64,000 nucleotides of DNA from an uncultured Oscillospiraceae bacterium (lineage in GTDB: Bacteria > Bacillota > Clostridia > Oscillospirales > Oscillospiraceae), in assembly GCA_947632005.1 (NCBI GenBank), contig CANRNU010000002.1:37002-101001 (forward strand), written 5' to 3'. Made by a program: the position numbers and the translations under genes. The notes under the pieces are model-generated. The model ran no database searches. It saw nothing but the letters and a program-made list of their open reading frames with translations, and was not told the DNA's origin. Of this stretch, positions 8,821 through 16,418 are shown piece after piece. Position 1 is the first letter of the stretch; every line of letters starts with the position of its first letter.

Positions 8821-10179
8821 ATGAAAAGAGAGAACTTCGGTTCCCGGCTGGGGTTTCTGCTGGTGAGCGCCGGATGCGCCATCGGCATCGGCAACGTGTG
8901 GCGGTTCCCCTATGTGGTGGGCCAGAACGGCGGGAGCGTGTTCGTGCTGTTCTACCTGCTGTTTCTGCTCATCATGGGCGTGCCTGTGCTGACCATGGAG
9001 CTTGCCGTGGGCCGGGCGGGGCGAAAGAGCGCCCTGCGGGCCTATCAGGCCCTGGAACCGGCTGGCTCCAAGTGGCATATCCACGGCGTGCTCTGCATGA
9101 TCGGCAACTATATCCTTATGATGTACTACACCACAGTGGCCGGTTGGATGCTGGGCTATTTCATCAAATTCCTGTCAGGCCGGTTCTCCGGCCTGCCGGC
9201 GGCAGATGTGGGCGGCGTGTTCGACGCGCTGCTGGCAGACCCGGCGGAGATGACTCTCTGGATGAGCCTGATCGTGCTGCTGGGCTTTCTGGCGGTGAGC
9301 CTGGGTCTCCAGAACGGCTTGGAGCGCATCACAAAGTGGATGATGAGTGCGCTGCTGGTGCTCATCGTCGTGCTGGCGATCCACTCCATGCTGCTGCCCG
9401 GCGGCGGCGAGGGACTGAAGTTCTATCTGGTGCCGGATATAGGCCGGGCGCTGGACCAGGGCATCGGAAACGTCATCACCGGAGCTATGAATCAGGCGTT
9501 TTTCACCCTGAGCATCGGCATCTCGTCCATGGAGATCTTCGGCAGCTACATGTCCCGGGACAACACCCTGGCCGGCGAGGCGGTGCGCATCTGCGGCCTG
9601 GACACCTTCGTGGCCATCTGCAGCGGCCTTATCATCTTCCCCGCCTGCTTCGCCTACAGCGTGGAGCCGGACGCGGGCCCGCCGCTCATCTTCGTCACGC
9701 TGCCGAAGGTGTTCGCGGATATGTCCGGCGGGCGGCTTTGGGGGACGCTGTTTTTCCTGTTCATGACATTCGCCAGCTTCACCACGGTCATCGCCGTGTT
9801 TGAGAACCTGCTGGCCAACTGCATGGACAACCTGGGCTGGAACCGGAAGAAGGCCGTGCTCATCAACGCTGTGTTCGTACTGGTCGCCAGCCTTCCCTGC
9901 TTGTTCGGGTACAACCTGTGGAGCGGCCTGGGGCTCATCGGCGGTCGGAACGTGCTGGACACGGAGGACTTTATCGTGAGCAACCTGCTGCTGCCGGGCG
10001 GGTCGCTGATCTACCTGCTGTTCTGCGTGAGCAAGTGGGGCTGGGGCTATGACAAATATATCGCCGAGGCCAACACCGGCGAGGGCCTGCGCCTGCCGGA
10101 GAGCAGGGCGATGAAGTGGTTCCTGCAGTTCGTCCTGCCGGTGCTCATCCTCATCATTTTGGTGCAGGGACTGGTGTGA
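8821..10179 (+). CDS. Sodium-dependent transporter, neurotransmitter:sodium symporter (NSS/SNF) family
   Basis: A 452-residue integral membrane protein with about 11-12 helices. It begins with the NSS signature: RENFGSRLGFLLVSAGCAIGIGNVWRFPY near residues 3-31, where unwound helix 1 binds Na+ and substrate. Bacterial members such as LeuT, Tyt1 and MhsT import amino acids with sodium. Substrate cannot be read from sequence. The ATG has TAGGAG about 8 bases upstream. The gene is monocistronic with its own promoter. Confidence 0.93.
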   Translation: MKRENFGSRLGFLLVSAGCAIGIGNVWRFPYVVGQNGGSVFVLFYLLFLLIMGVPVLTMELAVGRAGRKSALRAYQALEPAGSKWHIHGVLCMIGNYILMMYYTTVAGWMLGYFIKFLSGRFSGLPAADVGGVFDALLADPAEMTLWMSLIVLLGFLAVSLGLQNGLERITKWMMSALLVLIVVLAIHSMLLPGGGEGLKFYLVPDIGRALDQGIGNVITGAMNQAFFTLSIGISSMEIFGSYMSRDNTLAGEAVRICGLDTFVAICSGLIIFPACFAYSVEPDAGPPLIFVTLPKVFADMSGGRLWGTLFFLFMTFASFTTVIAVFENLLANCMDNLGWNRKKAVLINAVFVLVASLPCLFGYNLWSGLGLIGGRNVLDTEDFIVSNLLLPGGSLIYLLFCVSKWGWGYDKYIAEANTGEGLRLPESRAMKWFLQFVLPVLILIILVQGLV

Positions 10180-10198
10180 GAAGACAGGATACCAGTTT

Positions 10199-10358
10199 GG
10201 GTGCGAGGGTTCTATAGCATTTTTCGGGTCCCCACGCGGCACGCCTGTCGCGTGGGGAAAGGAAGAATGGCTCTGACCGATGGAGGAGCCCCGCTTGTGG
10301 GGACCCGACATCTTCAGAGCCATTCTGACGCTGGTGCGGGTGCGCTTATAGCATTTTT
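10199..10358. repeat. Structured intergenic repeat with interleaved inverted arms
   Basis: A 160-base region bounded by direct copies of TATAGCATTTTT (10213-10224 and 10347-10358), each preceded by GGGTGCG. Inside are two inverted pairs in interleaved order: CGGGTCCCCAC (10225-10235) with GTGGGGACCCG (10297-10307), and AGAATGGCTCTGA (10264-10276) with TCAGAGCCATTCT (10314-10326). It lies between the convergent symporter and sigma-like genes and may terminate both. It looks like a miniature element or structured RNA. Confidence 0.6.
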
Positions 10359-10451
10359 TGAAAAGTTCCCTGTTTTCAAGGGTTTGCGGGCAGACACACG
10401 GCGATATTTACCACACCAAACGCGTTTGCGAATGTGTATTGTTTTCTGGTT

Positions 10452-11333
10452 TTATATTTCTTTGGAAAACTCCCGCCACTGTTTTCCTAACTCTGCCGCC
10501 AGTCTATATACGTCCGATTTTTCCACGTGTAAGCACTGTTTGATCTGTTCCATGGTGCACCCTGATTCCAGCATCAGGAGAAAGTCCTGTCCTTTCTGTG
10601 AAAGCTGCGCCTGGAACTGCTCCCGCATGATACGGTCCTCTGCTCTAGTTATCCCACCGCCATCATCCTCTGGAAGAAGATCATATAAACTGAAATCGTC
10701 CTCCTCATTCCCCAACGGCTGATCCAGAGAACGTTCCTTATATAAACTCTCGTATTGACGATTTTCCTGTATCAGAAAAGTCTTCACCTGCGCGGTCAGA
10801 TATTTCTCCAGTTCCCCATAGCATGGCTGATAGCTGCGTGCTGCCGCGCAAAATGCCTCTGTCGCGATGGCCCGTCTATCCGCCAGCGGAGTCGATTTTG
10901 CGATCCTGGCCACGGCATCCGGGATGATGTCCGGGTAGATCGCCATGAGCTGCTCGATATCATATTGGCGCTTCCCTTGCGTGTCCATTTGCGCGACCCG
11001 CCGGGGATAAGGCTTGCCGAGCCAACACGCTTCCGCGCTGTCGTAGCGCAGACGGAACGATAGCGGCAGTTTCAGTCCCAGGTCCATCAACTCTGCGGGT
11101 AGGTCCTCCAACACAAAAGCACCGCTGCGTGGCCAGGAGAAGCCCTCCGCGCCGCCCTCCATGACGGCTAGCGTCCGCTGATCCTGGTCAAAACCGATCT
11201 GGATGCGTTCCGGAAGCTTTTCCCGCAGTACCCGACCCAGATGCAATACGCCGTTGGAGCCGATGGAAAGCCAATCAGCCCTTCTTCCATCACGCTTTTT
11301 GTACCACTTGAATGTGTATTTCTTTGTTTTCAT
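10452..11333 (-). CDS. Sigma-70-like protein with unusual N-terminal domain
   Basis: A 293-residue protein. The first 110 or so residues are beta-rich and unrecognised (DWLSIGSNGVLHLGRVLREKL). The rest resembles a sigma factor: a region-2-like segment (RRAIATEAFCAAARSYQPCYGELEKYL), the sigma-style linker SLDQPLGNEEDDFSLYDLLPEDD shortened as seen around residues 215-238, and a C-terminal region-4-like helix-turn-helix (QIKQCLHVEKSDVYRLAAEL). ATG 11333 is chosen over 11363 because AGGAGG sits 7 bases upstream. It is divergent from a toxin-antitoxin locus in an AT-richer accessory patch. Sigma-like activity is inferred, not shown. Confidence 0.55.
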   Translation of the reverse strand: MKTKKYTFKWYKKRDGRRADWLSIGSNGVLHLGRVLREKLPERIQIGFDQDQRTLAVMEGGAEGFSWPRSGAFVLEDLPAELMDLGLKLPLSFRLRYDSAEACWLGKPYPRRVAQMDTQGKRQYDIEQLMAIYPDIIPDAVARIAKSTPLADRRAIATEAFCAAARSYQPCYGELEKYLTAQVKTFLIQENRQYESLYKERSLDQPLGNEEDDFSLYDLLPEDDGGGITRAEDRIMREQFQAQLSQKGQDFLLMLESGCTMEQIKQCLHVEKSDVYRLAAELGKQWREFSKEI

Positions 11334-11361
11334 GGGAGGTCCTCCTTGTACGATTTCCCCC

Positions 11362-11390
11362 ATTATACCCCCGTACCGAAGTCATGTCTG
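11362..11390 (-). promoter_or_regulatory. Possible promoter of the sigma-like gene
   Basis: Minus-strand TATAAT (11362-11367) with a weak CAGACA -35 (11385-11390) at 17 bases. An inverted repeat CAAACAT/ATGTTTG (11405-11424) lies just upstream. Confidence 0.5.
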
Positions 11391-11454
11391 TATACTGATA
11401 ATATCAAACATCATGAAATGTTTGTGTAAAAAGCGTTGACACGGAATATTTGCA

Positions 11455-11493
11455 TTGAACTATGCACATAATTCTGCTATAATTATGCGCATA
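11455..11493 (+). promoter_or_regulatory. Antitoxin promoter embedded in an operator palindrome
   Basis: TTGAAC (11455-11460), 17-base spacer, TATAAT (11478-11483). Arms TATGCACATAATT (11461-11473) and AATTATGCGCATA (11481-11493) form a 13-bp inverted repeat with one mismatch around the -10 box. Phd/YefM antitoxins bind such palindromes to repress their own operon. Confidence 0.7.
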
Positions 11494-11510
11494 AAAGGAG
11501 GCTTAAGATT

Positions 11511-11774
11511 ATGCCGCAAATCAGACCAATCACTGACCTGCGAAACACTACTGAGATTTCCGAACTTTGTCATGCTAACCGCGAGCCGCTGTTCATCACA
11601 AAAAATGGCTATGGCGATCTAGTGGTCATGAGCATTGAGACATACGATGAACTGATTGGAACTGCACGGACTGATGCCGCTATTCGTGAAGCGGAGAAAG
11701 AATTTGAAGTGGACGGTGTTCTTTTGGATGCCAGGACCGCGCTTCCTGCTCTGCAGAGGAAACATTTTGGATAA
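11511..11774 (+). CDS. Type II antitoxin, Phd/YefM family
   Basis: An 87-residue protein with the Phd/YefM N-terminal fold: RPITDLRNTTEISELCHANREPLFITKNGYGDLVVMSIETYDEL, with the conserved ITKNG-G-LVVMS core (residues 29-42). The C-terminal half would neutralise the toxin. AAAGGAGG lies 11 bases upstream of the ATG. The partner gene that should follow is frameshifted and truncated, so the antitoxin is probably an orphan. Its promoter carries a matching palindrome. Confidence 0.88.
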   Translation: MPQIRPITDLRNTTEISELCHANREPLFITKNGYGDLVVMSIETYDELIGTARTDAAIREAEKEFEVDGVLLDARTALPALQRKHFG

Positions 11775-11947
11775 ATATACTATTCAAATTATATTCTCGT
11801 GCCGACCGTGATCTGGATGACATCTACTTTTCTATAGTTTACAATCCTCCAGGCACTGCCGCCGACATGGCCAGCGCGCTGGAAGAAGCGGTCTACAGTC
11901 TGGAGAAATTACCTGAACATGGGTCTATACAGCGAAATAATCAAGAG
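11771..11947 (+). pseudogene. ParE/RelE-type toxin remnant, frameshifted and truncated
   Basis: Directly after the antitoxin a frame opens as LDKYTIQI, then must shift near 11795 to continue as LYSRADRDLDDIYFSIVY...ALEEAVYSLEKLPEHGS, which is the ParE/RelE pattern (A-x-x-DL-x-x-I and L-x-x-x-P-x-x-G). It ends at a TGA at 11945-11947, before the conserved C-terminal strands of a normal 90-100-residue toxin. The sequence beyond belongs to a reversed transposase fragment, so an insertion probably removed the 3' end. Confidence 0.72.
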
Positions 11948-11971
11948 TGAGTAGATACAAAAAGGAAAATC

Positions 11972-12124
11972 GTTTCTGGTACTCATCTTGTAGGATACGA
12001 TATGATGGTCATGCAAGCAAAGAATGGCAGAGAGAAGGAGGGGGCCTTGTGAGGTGGGAATGCAAGTGATATCAGTCACCCATTTCGTGTCAGGACGCGC
12101 AGAGTAGAAAGCCCGAATCAGCAG
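11972..12124 (-). pseudogene. IS3-family transposase (OrfB) fragment
   Basis: On the minus strand about 50 codons read RAFYSARPDTKWVTDITCIP...LLLSAILCLHDHHIVSYKMS. This matches the start of the rve/DDE integrase core of IS3-group transposases (P-x-x-KWVTDIT-I-P ... YLSAILDL-x-x-x-IV). The first catalytic Asp (WVTD) is present; the rest of the protein is gone. It is a dead scrap next to the truncated toxin. Confidence 0.72.
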
Positions 12125-12159
12125 ATTGTCATATGTATGCAGGAGGTATGTATAATACA

Positions 12160-12191
12160 CCCCCTGGTATATTTCATCTTACACCAGGGGG
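12160..12191 (+). terminator. Hairpin terminator
   Basis: CCCCCTGGT (12160-12168) and ACCAGGGGG (12183-12191) form a 9-bp stem followed by TCTCTTTCTC on the plus strand. It may have served the vanished IS or toxin operon. Confidence 0.55.
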
Positions 12192-12278
12192 TCTCTTTCT
12201 CTCGGTACTGTTGACTTTCGTGTCTGCTATCATTTTACCACGGCCCGGGCACGGGCCGCGTCTTTTTGCGCGCTGTGG

Positions 12279-12710
12279 TCAGCCGTATTTTTCCACAAGG
12301 TACTCCACGGCCATTTTGTAGCCGTCGAAGCCGTAGCCGGCGTAGGTCCTCTCACAGGCCATGCCGGCGTAGGAGATATGGCGAAACGCCTCCCGCTTCG
12401 ATACGTCGGACAGGTGGACCTCCACCGCCGGGATGCTCACCGCCTTCAGTGCGTCCAGGATGGCCACGCTGGTGTGGGTGTAGGCGGCGGGATTGATGAC
12501 GATGCCGTCCACGGTCCCGTAGGCCGCCTGTATCTTGTCCACGATGGCGCCCTCATGGTTGGACTGGAAGCACTCCACCTCCGCGCCGCACCGGGCGCAG
12601 ACGTCTTCCACGAACTGCTTCAGCGCGGCATAGTTCTGCTGGCCGTAGATGCCGGGCTCCCGGATGCCGAGCATGTTCAGGTTGGGTCCGTTGATGACGA
12701 GAATTTTCAT
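12279..12710 (-). CDS. aroQ: 3-dehydroquinate dehydratase, type II
   Basis: A 143-residue enzyme that dehydrates 3-dehydroquinate to 3-dehydroshikimate. It shows the type II pattern: MKILVINGPNLNMLGIREPGIYG (residues 1-23, with catalytic Tyr22), FQSNHEGAIVD (about 52-62), VINPAAYTHTS (about 74-84) and VEVHLSDVSKRE. Length is normal for the family, which forms dodecamers. It is the last gene of the aro operon; its ATG overlaps the aroE-aroK stop as ATGA. Confidence 0.96.
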   Translation of the reverse strand: MKILVINGPNLNMLGIREPGIYGQQNYAALKQFVEDVCARCGAEVECFQSNHEGAIVDKIQAAYGTVDGIVINPAAYTHTSVAILDALKAVSIPAVEVHLSDVSKREAFRHISYAGMACERTYAGYGFDGYKMAVEYLVEKYG

Positions 12711-13930
12711 CGAAATGCCTCCATGATCTGCGATACAGTGTCTGCCAGCGGACCGTTGTTGTCTATGACAGCGTCCGCAAAGGCCGCGTACTTGTCCTTC
12801 CGCTGGGCGTACAGCGTCCCGGCGGAATGGCGCTGGGACAGCGGCCGCCCCTCCGAGGGCAGCTTTTCCAGGTCCCGCTGGAGCCAGACGATGACGCCGT
12901 TTTGGTGCAGGAGGGGATAGTTTTCCTTCCGGGTGACGCAGCCGCCGCCGGTGGCGATCACCGCCCCGGAGCCCATGCCCAGCCGGGCCAGCACCGCGGT
13001 CTCCCGCTTCCGGAAGCCTTCCTCCCCCTCGGAAGCGAAGATGTCCGGGATGGAGCAGCCGGCCTCCCGCTCGATCTCCCCGTCCGCGTCCAGCAGCGGT
13101 CGGCCCAGGGTCTCGGCCAGGGCCCTGCCCACGGCGGACTTTCCGCAGCCGGGCATGCCGATGAGTATGATGTTGGACATCTGCCGGGATAAGGTTGACA
13201 TAATATATGACACTCTGTCCCCCGGGATGGGGTGGCCGGCGAACTGCTCGGCGCTGCGCCACGCCTGGGCCACCAGCATGCCGAGGCCCCCTGCGTGGGG
13301 GATGCCGAGCGTTTCCGCCTCCAGCAGGAACGCCGTGCGCTGGGGGTTGTAGACCACGTCGAACACGCCCTCACAGGCGGGAAAGTCCCCGATGGACACC
13401 GGCGCGGCGCCGGTGTTGGGGAACATCCCCAGGGGGGTGGTGTTGACCAGGATCCTGGCGTCCCGGTGGCGGGAGAGATTGCCGTAATTGTTCTCCCCGG
13501 TCCGGGACACGGACACGATGGGGTCCGCGCCCAGGTCTGCCAGGGCGGCTTTGACGGACAGAGAGGCGCCCCCGGTGCCGAATACCAGGGTCTTTTTGCC
13601 GCACACATCCACGCCGGAGGAGGCCACGATGTGGCGGAACCCGGCGTAATCTGTATTGTCTCCGTGCCAGCCGTCCGGGGTGCGGACCAGGGTGTTGACG
13701 CTGCCGATGCGGCGGGCGGCATCGGACAGGGAGGCGCAGTAGGGGACCACGTCCTTTTTATAGGGGATGGTCACGTTCATCCCGGCCAGGTCTGTGGTCC
13801 TGAGAAAACGGTCCAGGTCCCCGGGCTCTACCTCGTAGAGCTTGTACTCGTACCCGGCCAGGGAGGCATGGATCTGGGGTGACCAGCTGTGGCCCAGCTT
13901 CCGCCCCAGAAGGCCGAACTTATTGCTCAT
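12707..13930 (-). CDS. aroEK: Fused shikimate dehydrogenase - shikimate kinase
   Basis: A 407-residue fusion of two pathway enzymes. Residues 1-245 or so are AroE: FGLLGRKLGHSWSPQIH, the substrate-lysine motif NVTIPYKKDV, NTDYAGF and the NADP loop VFGTGGAS. Residues 248-407 are AroK: P-loop GMPGCGKSAVGRALAE, DADGEIE, and the shikimate-binding GGG motif ATGGGCV. Together they reduce 3-dehydroshikimate and phosphorylate shikimate. ATG 13930 is chosen since upstream residues do not match AroE. It overlaps the chorismate mutase gene by 11 bases. Similar fusions are known in some Clostridia. Confidence 0.94.
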   Translation of the reverse strand: MSNKFGLLGRKLGHSWSPQIHASLAGYEYKLYEVEPGDLDRFLRTTDLAGMNVTIPYKKDVVPYCASLSDAARRIGSVNTLVRTPDGWHGDNTDYAGFRHIVASSGVDVCGKKTLVFGTGGASLSVKAALADLGADPIVSVSRTGENNYGNLSRHRDARILVNTTPLGMFPNTGAAPVSIGDFPACEGVFDVVYNPQRTAFLLEAETLGIPHAGGLGMLVAQAWRSAEQFAGHPIPGDRVSYIMSTLSRQMSNIILIGMPGCGKSAVGRALAETLGRPLLDADGEIEREAGCSIPDIFASEGEEGFRKRETAVLARLGMGSGAVIATGGGCVTRKENYPLLHQNGVIVWLQRDLEKLPSEGRPLSQRHSAGTLYAQRKDKYAAFADAVIDNNGPLADTVSQIMEAFR

Positions 13931-14192
13931 CTCCCATTTTCTGATGCTGATACTCCCGGCTGGCGTCCAGGATGACGTCATAGAGCTTCATCAGCAGGTC
14001 CTTGGTCTCGGGGCGGATCATGAAGAGGATGTTGGCCTTCATCTGTTCCTCCCGGGCCTCGTCCAGGATGGGCACGTCGTGGGCCTTCTTGTAGGCGGCC
14101 ATATCGGCGGACACGTCCATACGCTTCTCCAGCAGGGCGAACAGCTCCCGGTCGATGGCGTCCATTCTCGCTCTGAGCATCATGAGTTCCAT
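13920..14192 (-). CDS. Chorismate mutase, AroQ class
   Basis: A 90-residue all-helical enzyme that converts chorismate to prephenate. It carries the expected pattern: RARMDAIDRELFALLEKRMDVSADMAAYKKAHDVPILDEAREEQ, with catalytic Arg (residue 8-10 region), Lys in AAYKKA and the DxxRE block. It is a free-standing domain, not fused to prephenate dehydratase or dehydrogenase. No prephenate dehydratase gene is in the operon, so the Phe branch must finish elsewhere. GGAAGG is 10 bases upstream of the start. Confidence 0.92.
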   Translation of the reverse strand: MELMMLRARMDAIDRELFALLEKRMDVSADMAAYKKAHDVPILDEAREEQMKANILFMIRPETKDLLMKLYDVILDASREYQHQKMGDEQ

Positions 14193-14195
14193 TTT

Positions 14196-15200
14196 TCAGT
14201 ACCTTCCTTCCAAAAGTAGATCATATATTGCCGCTGCCGCGGCGGCTTCCACGCAGGGCACGGCCCGCAGTACGATACAGGGGTCGTGACGGCCTGTCAC
14301 GGAGAGCTTTACATTTTCATGGGCAGCCAGATCGACGCTGTCCTGCTCCAGGGCAATGGAGGGGGTGGGCTTGAAGGCGGCCCGAAAGACGATGGGCATG
14401 CCGCTGGTGATCCCGCCCAGGATGCCCCCGTGGTGGTTGGTGCGGGTGCGGACCGGGCCGGTCTCGTCGAAGTAGAAGGGGTCGTTGTTCTCGCTGCCCC
14501 GCATGGCCCCCGCGGCAAAGCCCGCGCCGAATTCCACGCCCTTCACGGCGGGAATGGCGAACACCGCCTGGGCGATGCGGTTCTCTACGCCGCCGAACAT
14601 GGGCTCTCCCACCCCGGCGGGCACTCCCTCGATGGTGCACTCGATGACGCCGCCCACGGAGTCTCCGGCCTCCTTGACCTGCGCCAGGAGCGCTTCGATG
14701 GCGGCGGGGGAACTCTCCCCGCCGATGGAGAGGATGCGGGCGGAGACAGATATGCCCTCCCAGGCCAGAAGCTGCAGGGCGAGCCCTCCGGCGATGCACA
14801 GGGGCGCGGTGAGCCGGCCGGAGAATTGGCCGCCGCCGGCCACGTCCCGAGCGGCGCCGTACTTGGCGAAGGCGGCGAAGTCCGCGTGGCCCGGCCTGGG
14901 GATACGGCGCAGGGCGTCATAGTCCTGGCTGCGGGTGTTGGTGTTGCGGATGATGGCCGTCACCGGCGCGCCGCAGGTGTGGCCGTCCACCAGGCCCGCG
15001 ATGAATTCCGGCACATCGGCCTCCTTCCGGGTGGTGGTATACTTGCCGTTCCCCGGGGCCCGGCGGGCCAGAAACGCCTGCAGCGCCTCCATATCCGGGG
15101 CAAAGCCCGCGGGCAGGCCCTCGATGGTCACGCCGATGGCGGGAGCATGGGACTGGCCGAAGATGGTGAACCGGTAGCGGTCCCCGAAGCTGTTGCTCAT
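14196..15200 (-). CDS. aroC: Chorismate synthase
   Basis: A 334-residue enzyme that forms chorismate from EPSP with reduced FMN. Signatures: GDRYRFTIFGQSHAPAIGVTIEGLPAG at the N-terminus, RPGHADFAAFAKYG around residues 100-113, GGGQFSGRLTAPLCIAGG and the C-terminal TGRHDPCIVLRAVPCVEAA. It starts with an ATGA overlap to aroA and ends 3 bases before chorismate mutase. Slightly shorter than the 350-390 typical of the family but all motifs are present. Confidence 0.96.
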   Translation of the reverse strand: MSNSFGDRYRFTIFGQSHAPAIGVTIEGLPAGFAPDMEALQAFLARRAPGNGKYTTTRKEADVPEFIAGLVDGHTCGAPVTAIIRNTNTRSQDYDALRRIPRPGHADFAAFAKYGAARDVAGGGQFSGRLTAPLCIAGGLALQLLAWEGISVSARILSIGGESSPAAIEALLAQVKEAGDSVGGVIECTIEGVPAGVGEPMFGGVENRIAQAVFAIPAVKGVEFGAGFAAGAMRGSENNDPFYFDETGPVRTRTNHHGGILGGITSGMPIVFRAAFKPTPSIALEQDSVDLAAHENVKLSVTGRHDPCIVLRAVPCVEAAAAAAIYDLLLEGRY

Positions 15201-16417
15201 GGCTCCTCCTCCAAAGTCACCTCTCCCCCCAGGGCGGCGTAATCCCGCCAGAAGCCGGGGTAGGATTTGTTGACGGCCTGGGCCCCATGCAGGATCACGG
15301 GGCCGCTGCAGGCCAAAGCCGCCACAGCGGCGCTCATGGCGATGCGGTGGTCGTTGACGCTGGACACCTCGCCGCCGGACAGGCGGTCTTTCCCGGTGAC
15401 CGCCAGGCCGTCGGGAAGCTCCCGCGCGTCGCCCCCCAGGGCGTTGATGAGCCCGGCGGTGGCGGAAAGGCGGTCGCTCTCCTTGATGCGCAGCCGTCCG
15501 GCGTTCACGAACCGGGTCTCCCCCGGGGTCACCGCCGCCAGCACGCTCAGCACCGGCACCAGATCCGGCACATCCTGGCAGTCGATGACGGCGTTCCCGG
15601 CCGCGATGTGCCCCGCCAGCTCCGATACCGCCCGGTCTCCCTGGGGGGAGTCCGGCGACAGCCCGGTGATGCGCAGCGTATGGCCGCAGATGGCATCCGC
15701 CGCGACCCAGAAGGCGGCGTTGGACCAGTCCCCCTCCACGGCTGCCTGGCCGGGGGAGACATACCGTGCCTCGGGGACGGTGAAGGAGCTGCCCTCCAGA
15801 GGGCAGTCCACGCCGAACAGTCCCAGGGCCCGGACGGTCATAATCAGATAGGAGGCGGACTCCAGATGCCCGGTCAGGGCAATGGTGCTGGTCCGGCCCA
15901 AGAGCGGCAGGGCGAACAGCAGGCCGCTGATGAACTGGGAGGAGACGTTGGCCGCCAGGGTATAGTCCCCCGGGGTCAATCGCCCTTCTACAGCGATGAT
16001 GTCCGCCTGGGGCCGGGAGAGCCGCGCTCCGTGGTGCTCCAGTTCCTCCCATAGGGGAGACAGAGGCCGCTGGGGCAGCCGCCCGTGCATTTTGATCTGT
16101 GCCTTGGCCCCCAGGGCGCAGACCACCGGCAGGAGAAAGCGCAGGGTGGAACCGCTCTCTCCGCAGTCCAGGGCCGGGCAGGGGGGAACAGAGGCGATGG
16201 GGCTCACGGAAAACACGCCGTGGGCATAGGTGATGCCGGCTCCCAGAGCCTGCAGGCACTCCGCCGTGGCGGTGATGTCCGCGGAGAGGGTGGGACAGGC
16301 GATGGAGGTGGGGCCGTCCGCCAGGGCCGCGCAGATGAGCAGCCGGTGGGCCTGGCTCTTGGAGGCGATGGCCGGGATGGTCCCGGAGAGGCGGGAGGGG
16401 GCGATGATGGCTTTCAC
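15197..16417 (-). CDS. aroA: 3-phosphoshikimate 1-carboxyvinyltransferase (EPSP synthase)
   Basis: A 406-residue enzyme that joins PEP to shikimate-3-phosphate. Visible motifs: SKSQAHRLLICAALADG (residues 18-34), LDCGESGSTLRFLLPV (phosphate/shikimate site), KESDRLSA near residue 315, and NDHRIAMSAAVAAL. Start codon is GTG 16417, one base after the aroB stop. The LDCGESGST stretch lacks the LGNAGT/LRPLT form of plant-like class I enzymes, so it looks like a divergent class, which could affect inhibitor sensitivity; this is inference. Confidence 0.95.
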   Translation of the reverse strand: MKAIIAPSRLSGTIPAIASKSQAHRLLICAALADGPTSIACPTLSADITATAECLQALGAGITYAHGVFSVSPIASVPPCPALDCGESGSTLRFLLPVVCALGAKAQIKMHGRLPQRPLSPLWEELEHHGARLSRPQADIIAVEGRLTPGDYTLAANVSSQFISGLLFALPLLGRTSTIALTGHLESASYLIMTVRALGLFGVDCPLEGSSFTVPEARYVSPGQAAVEGDWSNAAFWVAADAICGHTLRITGLSPDSPQGDRAVSELAGHIAAGNAVIDCQDVPDLVPVLSVLAAVTPGETRFVNAGRLRIKESDRLSATAGLINALGGDARELPDGLAVTGKDRLSGGEVSSVNDHRIAMSAAVAALACSGPVILHGAQAVNKSYPGFWRDYAALGGEVTLEEEP

Positions 16418-16418
16418 G

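Noticed and set aside
11511..11947. Active type II toxin-antitoxin pair
   Set aside because: The toxin frame is shifted and lacks its C-terminal part.
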